A stretch of DNA of 64,000 nucleotides from Limnanthes douglasii subsp. nivea (taxonomy: Eukaryota; Streptophyta; Magnoliopsida; Brassicales; Limnanthaceae), in contig JAUPFV010000002.1 in the NCBI GenBank assembly GCA_036936605.1, positions 213,830,029 through 213,894,028 on the forward strand, given 5' to 3'. The position numbers and the translations under genes were made by a program. Below are positions 11,338 through 21,523 of this stretch, piece by piece. A model generated the notes under the pieces. The model was not told the origin of the DNA. It saw only the letters and a list, made by a program, of their open reading frames with translations, and did no database searches. Position 1 is the first letter of the stretch; each line of letters opens with the position of its first letter.

Positions 11338-11667
11338 TGATGAGAGAATAAATGACTAGGATGAAGAATCTTGGATCTTGGACCTGATGTAACTATAGCT
11401 CAAAGTGTAGAGAGAGAAAGTAGAAAGAGAATATAATATTGAATTGTCCACCTACCAAGAATAAATGGGATCCCTTTTATAGTGGGGAAGATGGGGCCCA
11501 TTTATGTCATTGGAAGTCTTGTATTACTTTACAATTAGTCCTTTACAAGCTACTTTATTTACCCATTGTCTTCTAGTAAATAAATAATACAATAACGGGC
11601 ATATTTCCCTTTTCCTTTTTGCAATTAAATCCTTTTCTATTGGGATCAACAAATTACTTCCTTATCA
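11338..11667 (-). repeat. G1 left LTR (3' LTR of the element)
   Basis: 330 bp, TG...CA, same length as the right LTR. It lies beside the PPT on the - strand and so is the 3' LTR. Confidence 0.95.
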
Positions 11668-11684
11668 GTAGCCCCACAGTCTTC
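11668..11684 (-). promoter_or_regulatory. G1 polypurine tract
   Basis: On the - strand GACTGTGGGGCTAC directly precedes the LTR edge TGATAAGG. The purine-rich GTGGGG core at the LTR border is where plus-strand DNA synthesis would be primed. G3 and the LTR at 39691 have the same GTAGCC layout. Confidence 0.65.
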
Positions 11685-12275
11685 AAGAGCATCGAGAATT
11701 AAGACTTGTAAGTAAATCATTCTGATTCGCCTCCGACAATTGCTTCGGTAACAAGAGGCCCATGCTGACTTGGTATCAAATTACCACATTTCCTCGGTAT
11801 CGACACGGCTTAAGGACCATACTGCCTCGGTATCGACACGGTTTAAGGACCATACTTCCTCGGTATCAAATGACCATCCACTTTCTCTTGAATGATGACC
11901 GACCCCCTTTGTTCGTTATTTAAAGCTTCAGGAACGTCGCGAATCGTCCCCGATGAAAAAAGAGCTTGTTATGAGTCCATCTAAGAAGACCGGGCGCAGG
12001 GAGCCCATTTAGCATACCCAAACAGGTAACATAGGCTTGGAAGAAAAACCGGGTACACTGAGCCCATCTAGCATGCACATCCGACCTAGTCGGTGTAGAC
12101 CTACGATGCTAGCCTGACTAGTGCCTATAGTGTGCTTTATTGGGCCTAACCTACATGTGTCGTCCCCTTACTCGAAGCGTGCTCGTCTGCACATCTCTCC
12201 AAAAGACGCTTCACCTTCCCGCTGCTTTTCGTCGTTTGGACTCTCCCATGCGTAAAACGGTTAAGGCAAGCTTCC

Positions 12276-12283
12276 TATAAATA
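12276..12283 (+). promoter_or_regulatory. TATA box upstream of the G1 antisense ORF
   Basis: TATAAATA, 83 nt before the ORF start at 12367, followed by a CT/GA-rich leader with repeated AGAGAGA. G2 (48029) and G3 (55527) have the same octamer in the same place, which supports a dedicated + strand promoter. Confidence 0.6.
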
Positions 12284-12366
12284 CTTCATTCACTAAATCT
12301 CTCTTAGAGAAATTCTAGAGGGAGAAAGTTTCGTTCTGACCATTCTAGAGAGAGAGAGAAAAGTTT

Positions 12367-14447
12367 ATGAAAAATAAGACCCCGAAGCCAAAACAAAAAC
12401 CGAAGAAGAAGACTGAGCCCGCATTTGGGTTTATCGAGCTGAAGAGTACCGAGCTTGCTCACGCTGGTAGTAGCTCTTTAGGCGTTTCCCGAAAAGATCT
12501 CGATCGTCGGAACCTAGAGATCGAGTGTGCCCGTCAACAACGGGTCGAAGAGTAAAAGCTTGCTCATGCTGGTAGTAGCTCTAGCTTCGTAGAGACCCCG
12601 TCTCAATCGGTCGGTCCTGCCGCGGCTGGTTCCCCTAAACCCGATGCTCTCCAACAAGAAGATGCTAGAGAGCCAGAAGTAGCTATCTTAGCTGCTGGAG
12701 TAAGTGTTGCCGCTGTTGGCGACGATGCTGTTCTTCCCAAAGAACCTCTTGCGGCGGAGATCGAAGTCGTCACGACTACTACATATTATCGGTCGTTGCC
12801 CAGGGACAACATAATTTCCTTCTTTGAATTTAAATATCTCTACTTCTCTACCGCGGAACAGGCAGAACTTCTCATCCGGTGGTGGATTCCAGAGTGCGTC
12901 ACCGTACGGTTCCCTACTCTTGGTGAGACACCCATTCATGTTCGGTCAAGGGAGATAGTCATTTTCACAGAGCTCTTTAACTGGGGCATCAGGTTTCCTC
13001 TGGATCCTGAGATCGTTATGTACTTCAAGACCCTTAACATCTACCCCTCCGAGCTGACACCCAACGCGTGGTATACGTTGATGTCCTGCATAATAGCTTC
13101 TCGTTTATTGGGTCGGGTTATGTAGATGACTGAGTACATCGCCATGTCCGGGCTCTCGAAGTCTCTCAAATCTCCCTTCTTCTATTCCTCCCTGGCCAAC
13201 TCTTGGAAGATTGTGAACGGTTTCCTCGAAGGCGATAAAGGCTGGAAGCATCGGTTCGTCTTCCTTAGTGGTTGCTGGGAAAACAGTCTCCCCTATACCA
13301 AAGAGAACCCGAGGAAATTGCTGCGGACATGGGTTCCCGATCGTAATCATATGTATTTTTTTTATTTTTTTAACCAATTACCGATCCTTTTGCAGTGTCG
13401 AAGGAGTTCATCTAGGAGCTGAAGAAAAGCCATTTCAAAGCTGGCAAAGTGACCTTCCAAATTTTGAAGTATTTTTCGAGGAATAACTGGGGTCGGGCGT
13501 TCCACCGTGCCTTCAAGAATACAAATCTGATCATGAGCAACCTCTGGTGTTGCTCTGCTGAACCGCTCATCTTGGAGCAGCTGCGCCAACCACCGAGCTT
13601 GGTGGATTTTTTTGCTTAGACGGATGCGCCTGACGCACACCTGTTCCTTCCCAAACGCAATAAGGCGCCGAGCAAACGCTCCAAGTCGGACGAAGATGCC
13701 GAACAGGCAAATGCTGAGGTAGCGGAGGTCGAGGCGGTGGAACAAAGGGATGAAGCTGTTGTTGAGGGTGGCACAGCCCCTCGGTCTGAGGAGCTGACCA
13801 AGAAGCGAAAAGAAAAGGCTGAGGCGGATGGTGCTCAGGCCAAAAAATTGAAACGATCCAGGGGGAGTGGTCCCGCCAATGCTCCCGCTCTCGTCGATAA
13901 TGTGACCATCTCGGCGCTATTCGAACAATATGAGGAGGTCAAAGGTGGTGATGTGGCCGTTCCTGCAGCGGTATCATCTGAGAGAGCGTCGATAGTGGTA
14001 ATTCCTAACAATGATGAGGCTGGTTCTTCAAAGGCAGCGAAAGCCGTTGGGGCGTCATCAAGTGGCACTAAGCTGCCCATGCTGTCAGTTCCTGGGAGCC
14101 CTCATACCTTCCATTTATGGGTAACCGATGGGTTGTCCTTGTCTTTGTACAATATAATCGTTCCTCTGGCGATGAAAGAGAGGCGGGCGGGAGAGCTAAG
14201 ACAGAAGCTGACGGATGCGGAAGGGAGGATTGCCACGCTTAAAGAGGATGTGAAAAGGGGAGAGGCAGCAAAAGGGCTCTTAAAGGATAAGCTGAAGGAG
14301 GTTGAAAAAACCTTAGTGCGGATTAGAAAAGACCGTGACAACCGAGTCGGGAAATTGGTATTGTCGAAAATTCAGAGCCGTTTCTTTCGGTATTCCGCGG
14401 CGAAGAAAGCGAAAGAGATTGCTGATCTGAAAAATGAAGGCGCTTAA
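12367..14447 (+). pseudogene. G1 additional antisense ORF (PF04195-like), one intron
   Basis: Encoded opposite to gag-pol next to the 3' LTR. The protein starts MKNKTPKPKQKPKKK (basic) and continues with an Ala/Glu-rich linker. A globular block with 'VRFPTLGETP', 'WGIRFPLDPE' and 'GWKHRFVFLSG' matches the putative gypsy-type transposon family (PF04195). After a short intron comes a nuclear-type basic region ('KKLKRSRGSG') and a C-terminal coiled coil (about 14170-14440, 'LRQKLTDAEGRIATLKED'). In-frame stops occur at 12553, 13123, 13408 and 13617. Apart from these the frame is kept for 2 kb, including across the intron, suggesting selection until recently. Such ORFs are known in Tat elements; their role is unknown. 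Confidence 0.8.
13343..13395 (+). other. Candidate intron in the G1 antisense ORF
   Basis: Starts GTAATCATATG, has a T-rich middle, and ends CCTTTTGCAG. Removing its 53 nt moves the reading from frame 1 to the frame used by the rest of the ORF (SKEF.. onward). G3 has GT...TTTTAG at the homologous place (57170-57210). Both are short for plant introns. Confidence 0.6.
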
Positions 14448-14457
14448 ACTCCCTCCT

Positions 14458-14472
14458 CCCCCCCCCCCCCCC
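14458..14472. repeat. C15 homopolymer
   Basis: Fifteen C in a row, 10 nt after the stop of the antisense ORF. Confidence 0.95.
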
Positions 14473-14645
14473 GCCTTTTTTTATCAAAATTTTGTAAGCT
14501 CCGAGTCGGTAGAACCCATTTGACTTGTTTTGTAACGGATGACTTTATAAATTTCCCATAATCTTGCAGTATTCTCTGATATGCTTTTGTGATTTAGTAT
14601 TTGGTCGGGCATGAATGTTACCATTGTTTAAGTAAAAAAATTTCA

Positions 14646-15135
14646 ATAGGTTCGGTAATAAAATGTAGATCAGCTAAACACTGAAAAACCTGTTAAGGTT
14701 CTGTTGACCAATGTTGAATTGAAAATTTTCCCATAGGCTCGGGAAGAAAATGTGGATACCTGTTAAGGTTCTGTTGACCAATGTTGAATTGAAAATTTTC
14801 CCATAGGGTCGGGAATAAAATGTGGATCAGTTAAACACTGAAAAACTTGTTAAGCTTCCGTTGATCAATGTTGAATTGAAAATTTTCCCATAGGGTCGGG
14901 AATAAAATGTGAATCAGTTAAACACTGAAAAACCTGTTAAGGTTCTATTGATCAATGTTGAATTTAAAATTTTCCCATATGGTCGGGAATAAAATGTGGA
15001 TCAGTTAAACACTGAAAAACCTGTTAAGGTTCTGTTGACCAATGTTGAATTGAAAATTTTCCCATAGGGTCGGGAATAAAGTGTGGATCAGTTAAACACT
15101 GAAAAACCTGTTAAGGTTCTGTTGATCAATTAAGA
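14646..15135. repeat. G1 tandem repeats, ~86-bp unit
   Basis: Six copies, the second shortened by about 16 bp. Each contains GGTCGGGAATAAAATGTG, GATCAGTTAAACACTG, and AACCTGTTAAGGTT, an inverted repeat. This is the hypervariable region between pol and the PPT typical of Tat/Ogre-type elements. The core resembles the 48-bp unit of G3. Confidence 0.93.
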
Positions 15136-15224
15136 TCGCCAAAAGTTGTCCATCAATTCGTCAGCTAATGGACTCCCTCTTAATACTTCCGAATTTTAAT
15201 GGCAAAATTTTGGATTAAAAAAGA

Positions 15225-15313
15225 TCGGTTGCTATGGATGCCTCATTAAAACCTTCTTGTGCCACCGAGGTAGGAAAGAGTACATCCCCGACCAAAGGTT
15301 CTTACATAAACAA
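15225..15313 (-). other. Conserved non-coding block after G1 pol
   Basis: On the + strand it contains CCTCATTAAAACCTTCTTG and GCCACCGAGGTAGGAAAGAG. The same block follows pol in G2 (51431) and G3 (58996), although the neighbouring tandem repeats differ completely. Confidence 0.7.
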
Positions 15314-15354
15314 TGATTACAAAGAAGTTGCAAAGATCAACAAAATTACTCCAA

Positions 15355-16450
15355 ATATAGCTTTAAATGTTCAATGTTCCACGGGAGCCTCAACAAACGT
15401 CCGTGCTTATCCTACAATCGATACGTCCCGCTCTTAATTCTTTCCACCACTTTGGGGCTAATTTGCCGATGCTTTTGTCTTTGGTATGCAGAAAAACTCT
15501 TCTCAAAACCTTATCCCCGATTTTGAACTCTTGCCGACGTACTTTTGACGCGTACCGACTCCTCATTAAAGTCTGATAATGTAAAGAATTCAGTTGGGCT
15601 CGGCTTTTTTTTTCTATTAGTTCTAGAGCTAGTCGTCTGTCATCTTCATTTTTATTCCCATCATAGTTCCCGATCCTAAAATATGGGAAGATTGACTCTG
15701 CTGGAGTGACAGTATTCATTCCATATACCAAGGCATAAGGTGATTCTTTAGTCGCCGTTCGAGGTGTAGTTCGGTAAGCCCACAATACTTCTTGCAAGTA
15801 ATTCGGCCATTTGCCATATTTCCTTTCTAGGTTCTTTTTGAGTCCGTCCAAGATGGTTCGGTTCGTAACTTTGACTTTCCCGTTCACCTAAGGATGGAAA
15901 GGGGCAGAAAAGCATTGCCTAATCTTATGGGTCGCACAAAAATATTTCATCTCGGTGCTGTCAAACTAAGGTCCATTATCCATGGTGAGCTTCTGAGGTA
16001 CCACGAACCTACAGCAAATATTCGACCAAATGAATTTGATGATATCCTTGGTTCTCGTTCCCGATAATGGCTCTGCTTCGACCCATTTGGAAAATTAATC
16101 TACGGCCACTAAAATCGTTTGTCTACCACCGGTTGCCATCGGTAATGGCCCAACTAGATCGATTCCCTATCGGTCAAACGGTAGGCCTTCGTATATTGAT
16201 TCTAAAAGGGTCGCGGGCATATTGATTGCATTTGCAAATCTTTGACAAGTGTCGCAGGTTTTCACTATCTGCAGTTACCGTTGGCCAATAAAAATCGGCA
16301 AGAAAAATTCTTCTTATCAATGCTTTGTACCCACAATGAGTCTCACATTCGCCGTCATGCAAGTCGGATACAATTATTTATGACTCGTTTGACCCCATGC
16401 ATCTCAATAAAGGCCGGCTAAAAGACTATTTGTATAGTACGTCCCCCAAC
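15355..16450 (-). pseudogene. G1 integrase
   Basis: The zinc-binding N-terminus is at 16362-16190, with an H..CETHCGYKALIRR core and 'FYWPTV'. The catalytic core follows with 'LVAVD', 'TMDNGP' and 'NRTILDGLKKN', then 'LQEVLWAYRTTPRTATKES' and 'LVYGMNTVTPAE'. The C-terminal part includes 'KVLRRVF' and, in another frame, 'LLRLPWNIEHLK' near 15370. There is no chromodomain, as usual for Tat. Premature stops replace the residue after VD (VD*FSKWVEA) and Gln in MDNGP*F, and there is a frameshift near 15440. It would insert element cDNA into chromosomes; this copy is dead. Confidence 0.88.
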
Positions 16451-16653
16451 AAAATGTAGCCTCGGGCCTTATTTCGTATTTTCCGAGCTACGATACTATC
16501 ATCTGGTAGTAATCATTCAGCCAGGAAAGCTATAATATCCTTTCTCTAGTCCGGTATGGTTACCGAGGACATCTGACAGGCGAATTCTGGTCGATTGTCC
16601 AGCTCCGCCCTCTTCGTAATCGACGGGTTTTCTTGTTCGGTTATCCAGGGTTA

Positions 16654-17202
16654 TTAGTTTGAACATGATGCCGATGCTAGGGAGTCGACGATCATATTTT
16701 CGGTCCTGGGGGCGTGCTCATATGTTACTTTGGCAAATGACGCGGCTAACACTCGTAATGCTGCTAAGTATTGAACCAGGTGCGCTTTCCTAGCTTCCAA
16801 CGCTCCCGAGGCTTGATTAATCAAAAGTTGAGAGTCGCTAATAATACGTACATGATTAGCTCCGCACACATGTGCCAGTCTCAAACCGGCTAAGGCAGCC
16901 TCATATTCAGCTTCGTTGTTAGAAGTGGTAAAATCGAATCGGATTGCCTGATGCATACTTATGCCCGTAGGGGTAACTACCTGCACGCCCACGCCGTATT
17001 CGTTGATGTTCAACCCACCATCGGTTCGGATAACCCACTCAACTAGCTCGTCTTTCTTGGGCGGTTCTTCTTGGTCTGGTCGGTCGGAGTGAAACTCAAC
17101 TATAAAATCAGCCAGGGCCTGGCCTTTGATAGCTGTTCTTGGCTCAAAATTGATATCAAAATCGCCTAGCTCGACCGACCATTTAGACATTCTTCCTAAC
17201 AT
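16654..17202 (-). CDS. G1 second (archaeal-type) RNase H
   Basis: An open 182-codon stretch starting inside the RT-RNase H linker (MLGRMSKWSVELGDFDI, then 'FEPRTAIKGQALADFIVEF'). An RNase H fold follows with the acidic residues in place: Asp in 'IRTDGGLN', Glu in 'NNEAEYEAALAGL', Asp in 'ISDSQLL' and a later Asp in 'VDSLAS'. Tat-lineage elements carry this extra RNase H after the normal one. It is the best-preserved enzyme domain in the window. It sits within the broken pol frame, so the full polyprotein cannot be made. Confidence 0.85.
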   Translation of the reverse strand: MLGRMSKWSVELGDFDINFEPRTAIKGQALADFIVEFHSDRPDQEEPPKKDELVEWVIRTDGGLNINEYGVGVQVVTPTGISMHQAIRFDFTTSNNEAEYEAALAGLRLAHVCGANHVRIISDSQLLINQASGALEARKAHLVQYLAALRVLAASFAKVTYEHAPRTENMIVDSLASASCSN

Positions 17203-17208
17203 GTTCGG

Positions 17209-17660
17209 TCACTGAAGAACATACTTAAGTGGAAACGAAGTTCGAACGACAATGGGGTGGGCCTGAAAATATGGTTGTATTTTTCGCGCCGCGGTCACCA
17301 AAGCTAGGGCCATTTTTTCCAGCTTCAAATACCGTGTCTCTGCATCCAATGGGCTTTTACTCACGAAGTATACCACTTTGGGAACCGTTCCCGATTCACT
17401 GATCAGCGCCGCACTTACTGCAAAATCTGAAACCGCTATGTAAAGAAAAAGAGTTTCTCCTGTCCGGGGCTTTGTTAGAAGGTTCGGGGACGATAAATAA
17501 GTTTTGATCCCTAAAAATGCCTTGTCGCAAGCTGGCGTCCAAGCAAAAGACTTATCGTTTCTCAAGACCTGAAAAAAGGGAGCGCACTTGTCAGATGAAC
17601 GAGAGATAAATCGATTCAAGGCCGCTAAGTGTCCGGTTAATATCTAAACCTCCTAGATAT
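17209..17660 (-). pseudogene. G1 RT-linked RNase H
   Basis: This domain directly follows RT in pol. Key pieces are 'FAWTPACDKAFLGIKTYL', 'LFLYIAVSDFAVSAALI', 'VVYFVSKSPLDAETRYLKLE' and 'PYFQAHPIVVRTSFPLK'. This is the usual Gypsy RNase H-like domain, with a Ser in place of the first Asp ('AVSD'), common in the Tat lineage where the second RNase H is thought to be the active one. It ends at a stop just before the linker of the next ORF. Confidence 0.85.
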
Positions 17661-18630
17661 TTCTGGGTGGGCTCATGTCGGTAAGAGCTTCCAATTGGAT
17701 CAGGCCCGCCTCGATTCCTTTTTTCGCTGACAAAGAATCCCAGGAACTTGCCCGACCTTACTCCAAAGGAACATTTCTTCGGGTTTCATTTGAGATTTAT
17801 ACTCCTCAGATTGCCAAAAGTTTCCCTCAAATCAGCGAGATGGTCTTCATCTGTGACGCTCTTCACGAGCATGTCATTGATGTAAACTTCCATGTTTCTC
17901 CCTATCTGGCAATCAAAAGTCTTGTTCACCAATCTTTGGTAGGTCGCTCCTGCGTTCCTTTACTCGAACAACATAAATTTATACAACAATATAAGCCTCG
18001 GCCCGTGACAAACATCGTACTTTCCAGATCAGCTGGGTGCAACTTGATTTGATTGTAGCCTTCATATGCATCCATAAAAGAGAGTAACATGTTTCCCGAC
18101 GTCGAATCCACCAACTGGTCAATTCTCGGCATCGGGAAGGGATCTTTTGGGCAAGCTCGATTGAGGTCGGTAAAGTCCATGCACATTCTCCACTTACCAT
18201 TCTTCTTTTTTACCAGGACGAGATTAGACATCTAGAGCGGGTAGCTTGATTCTTTGATGTGACCGACGCTGAGCATTCTTTCAACCTCTCTCAGAATGAT
18301 CTCTGCCTTTTCCGGTGAAAAGGCCCGACGCTTTTGTGAGATGGGTCTGACATTCTTATTGATAGTCAGCTTGTGAATTACATGATCTTCTGGGACTTCA
18401 GTCACGTCCTTTGACCACCATGCGAACAAATTTAAGTTCTCCTGTAGTAATAAGATCAACTATCTCTTGAAGCCTGGTGACAAGTTAGTTTCTATCTGTA
18501 AAATCCTTTCGTCGGTAAACTGGTGTTGTTCACATTCTTCATCTGTGGTCAAAACACTGGGAGCTTCCCTGGGATCGTCGACAGGTAACAACCCAAAAAG
18601 AGGTCCTGCTAATTGCTAATCATGTGCTTG
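17661..18630 (-). pseudogene. G1 reverse transcriptase
   Basis: From the 5' side the domain shows 'VGHIKESSYPLW', 'KKNGKWRMCMDFTDLNRACP', 'LVDSTSGNMLLSFMDAYEG' and 'MFVTGRGLYCC', then 'MEVYINDMLVKS' near 17880. The catalytic box is YIND where the family has YVDD, so the first metal-binding Asp is Asn. Frameshifts separate three ORFs (18232-18459, 17926-18231 and the rest). RT copies element RNA to cDNA in virus-like particles; this copy cannot. Confidence 0.88.
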
Positions 18631-18632
18631 CT

Positions 18633-20450
18633 CTATCTCTTGATCCCTTTTGGCGCTAAAGCCGCTCTATAGCATTCTCTTGCCGCTTTCTGGCTGCTTC
18701 GCACCACCCCTATATTGTTCCTGACCATGTATTTCACGCATTGATGAATGGTGGACGTTACCGCGTGCATTCGTGATAGCCATGATCTGCCAAAGATCGC
18801 ATTATGAGAGGCTGGAGCGTCTACGACTACGAATAATACGGTGACCTCTCTCATGAAGGGTCCGCGACGCAGATGAACAATGTCTTGGAACTCCCTAATC
18901 ACATCGCCAGCCGATCCGGTGAACCCTACGATAGTTCGGTCCGAACGCGTAATCATTGGGGGAGTCCTGAACTTAGCGAATGTTGATGCAAAGATTATGT
19001 TTGCTGAGCTTCCGGTGTCTACAAGGATGCGTCGGACGTTTTCCCCCGCAATGGCCGCCCTGATAACGACGGCATCTTCGTGAGGACCGGCTATGTCGCG
19101 CATGTCGTCGTCGTCAAAATACAAAATTGGTGAAGGGATGTCGTTTGAGTGGGGATAAGGCCGAGCTTCCAACTGAGTAGCTAGGTTCACAATATGTCGC
19201 TTTCGGGAAGAGTGCGTGATCCCTGCCATAGAATCACCCCCGAAAATAGTCAATGATTTGAAAAACTGACAGAGGTTCCTCACGTTTCCCTTACTTTTCG
19301 CAGCTTCTTCTTCAATGACCCCGATGAGGTTACGGCTTACATCGGGATCGAGATATTCGATTGAGACGTCAAAAAGGTCGGTTACATCAAAAATTTCCAT
19401 GGTTGTCTCTGGCTTCTGCACCGTCACAATTTCTTTCGAAGTTACGCCCTGCTGCGTTTTATTTTTCACATATTCGAGTAGGTTTCCATGCTCTATCAGC
19501 ATCCGTATCTCCTTTTTTAGAGCGATACAATCCTTCGTATCGTGTCCCACATCTTCATGGTATCGGAAGTATCGATTATTCCTATGTTCCCGAGGTGTTG
19601 GTATGCGGAAGGGTCTCCGATACATCCCGCTTTTCTTAGTCTTTTCATAGATTGAGGACACGCATTCTGTCAAATCAGCGAAGTAAGCAGGTCGGATCCA
19701 CTTATTAGACATCGGTCGTGAAACCACCTGGTTGGTCTGCTTTGTTCTTTGGCCTTCAGATGCCAGGGGCTTGATCGGTGTGGACTGAGTCGGTGGTATT
19801 GTGTTGACTGGATGGACTTGCTGAGCATAGCCAGATTGGACACCCTGTTTTATAACGACCGACGCTTGTGCACTCTGCTGAATTTGCACTGCCCACTCGG
19901 ACGCCTCGGTTTCTTCTATCAATATCTGCTTTTCCGCCTGAGCTAGAATGACGAAAAAAGTAAAAGCCTGCTTTTTAGTGACTGCTTGCTTCATCGGTCC
20001 TGGGAGTAGCCCTAAGCAATATGCTGTCAGAGCCACGTTCTCTTCGCAATGATCAAGATCGGTCTTTGCATCGATAAAGCGCCTGGTGTAATCCCGGAGG
20101 CTCTCTCCCAGCCTTTGTTTACAGTTGACGATCGTATCACCATTGGCCCGGAAAATTTTGCTTCCCATAAATTGCTGACGGAACATCACCCAGAACATTC
20201 CAAAGTTTTTTATACAGCCCTGCGGTAGCCGGTTATACCACTTAGATGCCCGATCCTTGAAAGTCATCGAGAAGGCTTGGTATACCAACTTATCGTCATT
20301 ATCGAAACTCAACATAAAGTTTTTGAAGGCTTTCAAATGATTATCCGGATCTCTTTTACCGTCATACTTTTCCAATTTGGAGATGTCAAACCTCTTCGGG
20401 AGATGTCCCGATAATATTTCATCTGACAACGGTGAAGCTCTCCAATTCAT
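18633..20450 (-). CDS. G1 gag (central and C-terminal part) plus protease
   Basis: The longest ORF in the window, 605 codons. Residues 1-190 hold the Retrotrans_gag domain ('KLEKYDGKRDPDNHLKAF', 'ASKWYNRLPQG', 'GESLRDYTRRFIDAK'). A zinc-knuckle-like 'YHEDVGHDTKDC' lies near residue 300, its first Cys replaced by Phe. The aspartic protease follows with Asp478 in 'RILVDTGSSANIIF' and 'SHNAIFGRSWL'. The ORF ends at a stop before RT. The true gag start lies upstream at 21042 in other frames, so the first Met here is internal. Gag forms the particle and the protease cuts the polyprotein. Confidence 0.9.
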   Translation of the reverse strand: MNWRASPLSDEILSGHLPKRFDISKLEKYDGKRDPDNHLKAFKNFMLSFDNDDKLVYQAFSMTFKDRASKWYNRLPQGCIKNFGMFWVMFRQQFMGSKIFRANGDTIVNCKQRLGESLRDYTRRFIDAKTDLDHCEENVALTAYCLGLLPGPMKQAVTKKQAFTFFVILAQAEKQILIEETEASEWAVQIQQSAQASVVIKQGVQSGYAQQVHPVNTIPPTQSTPIKPLASEGQRTKQTNQVVSRPMSNKWIRPAYFADLTECVSSIYEKTKKSGMYRRPFRIPTPREHRNNRYFRYHEDVGHDTKDCIALKKEIRMLIEHGNLLEYVKNKTQQGVTSKEIVTVQKPETTMEIFDVTDLFDVSIEYLDPDVSRNLIGVIEEEAAKSKGNVRNLCQFFKSLTIFGGDSMAGITHSSRKRHIVNLATQLEARPYPHSNDIPSPILYFDDDDMRDIAGPHEDAVVIRAAIAGENVRRILVDTGSSANIIFASTFAKFRTPPMITRSDRTIVGFTGSAGDVIREFQDIVHLRRGPFMREVTVLFVVVDAPASHNAIFGRSWLSRMHAVTSTIHQCVKYMVRNNIGVVRSSQKAARECYRAALAPKGIKR

Positions 20451-21042
20451 TCTGAATCTGAAAGATCTGCCTCCGAGCCCCTCGGTCTGAACTCCATATA
20501 ATCCTCTGTCTCCCGGGTTGATGAACTGGCTACCGACCCTGTACCCTTAGGTTTGGCTATTCGATGGCTGCCATTGGACCTAGGGTAGGACTACCCGCTC
20601 TTCTCTGCTGCCCGTAAACATCTCTTCCTTTTCAAATGAAATTGGCGTCCTTTTCTCAGTGCTACCCTTCTTGAACTTGGGTAAGTCGGATCGTGGTGCC
20701 CTATTCCGTCGGGAATTTATCTTCTGCGTGCGTTTGTTTAGCCTTTCCTTGCGTCGGTACTCTCTTCCCGACGAATTATCCGAAGTATAATTAGCAGATA
20801 TACCCCGGTCATCCTTTTGGTACCGCTCTGCTCTCCCGTCTTGCTCCCCGACTGGGCGGAACTCCCGATAATATCGAACAGGTCGGGCATCGATACGATG
20901 GTCAATAATCGGATAACCTTCTCCACGGTCGTCTAAAAACCGGCTCTTTTCCTTTGCCTTCCCAAACTCTTTTGTCATCAAGAGCCTGCTCCTTTTCAGC
21001 GTTCAGCTTTGCGATGTCTTCCAACAACTGTCTCCTGGTCAT
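20451..21042 (-). pseudogene. G1 gag N-terminal part
   Basis: Starting from ATG at 21042 the frame reads 'MTRRQLLEDIAKLNAEKEQ', a helical gag N-terminus. It then passes by frameshift into a 133-aa ORF (20580-20981) rich in Arg/Asp/Glu with 'SGREYRRKERLNKRTQK'. A stop at 20580 and a gap without frame (20451-20579) separate it from the gag-protease ORF. In an intact element this would be one continuous gag. Confidence 0.75.
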
Positions 21043-21167
21043 GATAAGAGTCGATCGTTTATCCCGACCCTGACCTCTCTCCCGACCCTCTCCCTAGCTG
21101 CTTCGTCATTCATTCTTCCAGATTAAGTCGCGATTTTCAACGAAAAAGTTTTCTTTTTGGTATCACG

Positions 21168-21188
21168 TGTTCCCACAGACGGCGCCAA
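21168..21188 (-). promoter_or_regulatory. G1 primer-binding site (tRNA-Asp-like)
   Basis: On the - strand the LTR edge is followed by T and then TGGCGCCGTCTGTGGGAAC. Its first nine bases pair with the 3' end of plant tRNA-Asp (...CGGCGCCA). It fixes the right LTR as the 5' LTR. Confidence 0.75.
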
Positions 21189-21518
21189 TGATGAGAGAAT
21201 AAATGACTAGGATAAAGAATCTTAGATCTTGGACCTGATGTGACTAGAGCTCAAAATGTAGAGAGAGAAAGTAGAAAGAGAATATAATATTGAATTGTCC
21301 ACCTACCAAGAATAAATGGGATCCATTTTATAGTGGGAAAGATGGGGCCCATTTATGTCCTTGACAGTCTTGTATTATTTCACAATTAGTCCTTTACAAG
21401 CTACTTTATTAACACGTTGTCTTCTAGTAAATAAATAATACAATAGCAGGCATATTTTCCTTTTCCTTTTTGCAATTAACTCTTTTTCTATTGGGATCGG
21501 TAAATTACTTCCTTATCA
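21189..21518 (-). repeat. G1 right LTR (5' LTR of the element)
   Basis: 330 bp, TG...CA, beside the PBS. It is about 93% identical to the left LTR by eye. Confidence 0.95.
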
Positions 21519-21523
21519 ACATT
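21519..21523. repeat. Target-site duplication of G1 (ACATT), right copy
   Basis: Identical to 11333-11337. Confidence 0.93.

Larger units (their letters stand above)
11338..21518 (-). mobile_element. G1: full-length Ty3/Gypsy (Tat-type) retrotransposon
   Basis: A 10,181-bp element with two 330-bp LTRs (TGATGAGAG...CTTATCA) and a 5-bp TSD. On the - strand the order is LTR, PBS, gag, protease, RT, RNase H, second RNase H, integrase, conserved 3' block, tandem repeats, antisense ORF (+ strand), PPT, LTR. Order and gene content match the Tat lineage, which lacks a chromodomain, carries an added archaeal-type RNase H and often has an antisense ORF. The LTRs differ at roughly 23 of 330 positions by eye, so the copy is not recent. 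Stops and frameshifts in pol make it non-autonomous now. It splits the MULE Ulp1-like gene. Confidence 0.95.

Noticed and set aside
13105..13801. - strand ORFs of 60-127 aa over the additional ORF of G1
   Set aside because: The + strand carries the conserved PF04195-like motifs and agrees with G2 and G3.
17675..18052. 125-aa + strand ORF, and + strand ORFs at 18880-19946, 13126-13486 and 59828-60636
   Set aside because: Antisense or alternate-frame shadows of gag-pol or the additional ORF; conserved motifs are in the opposite or neighbouring frame.
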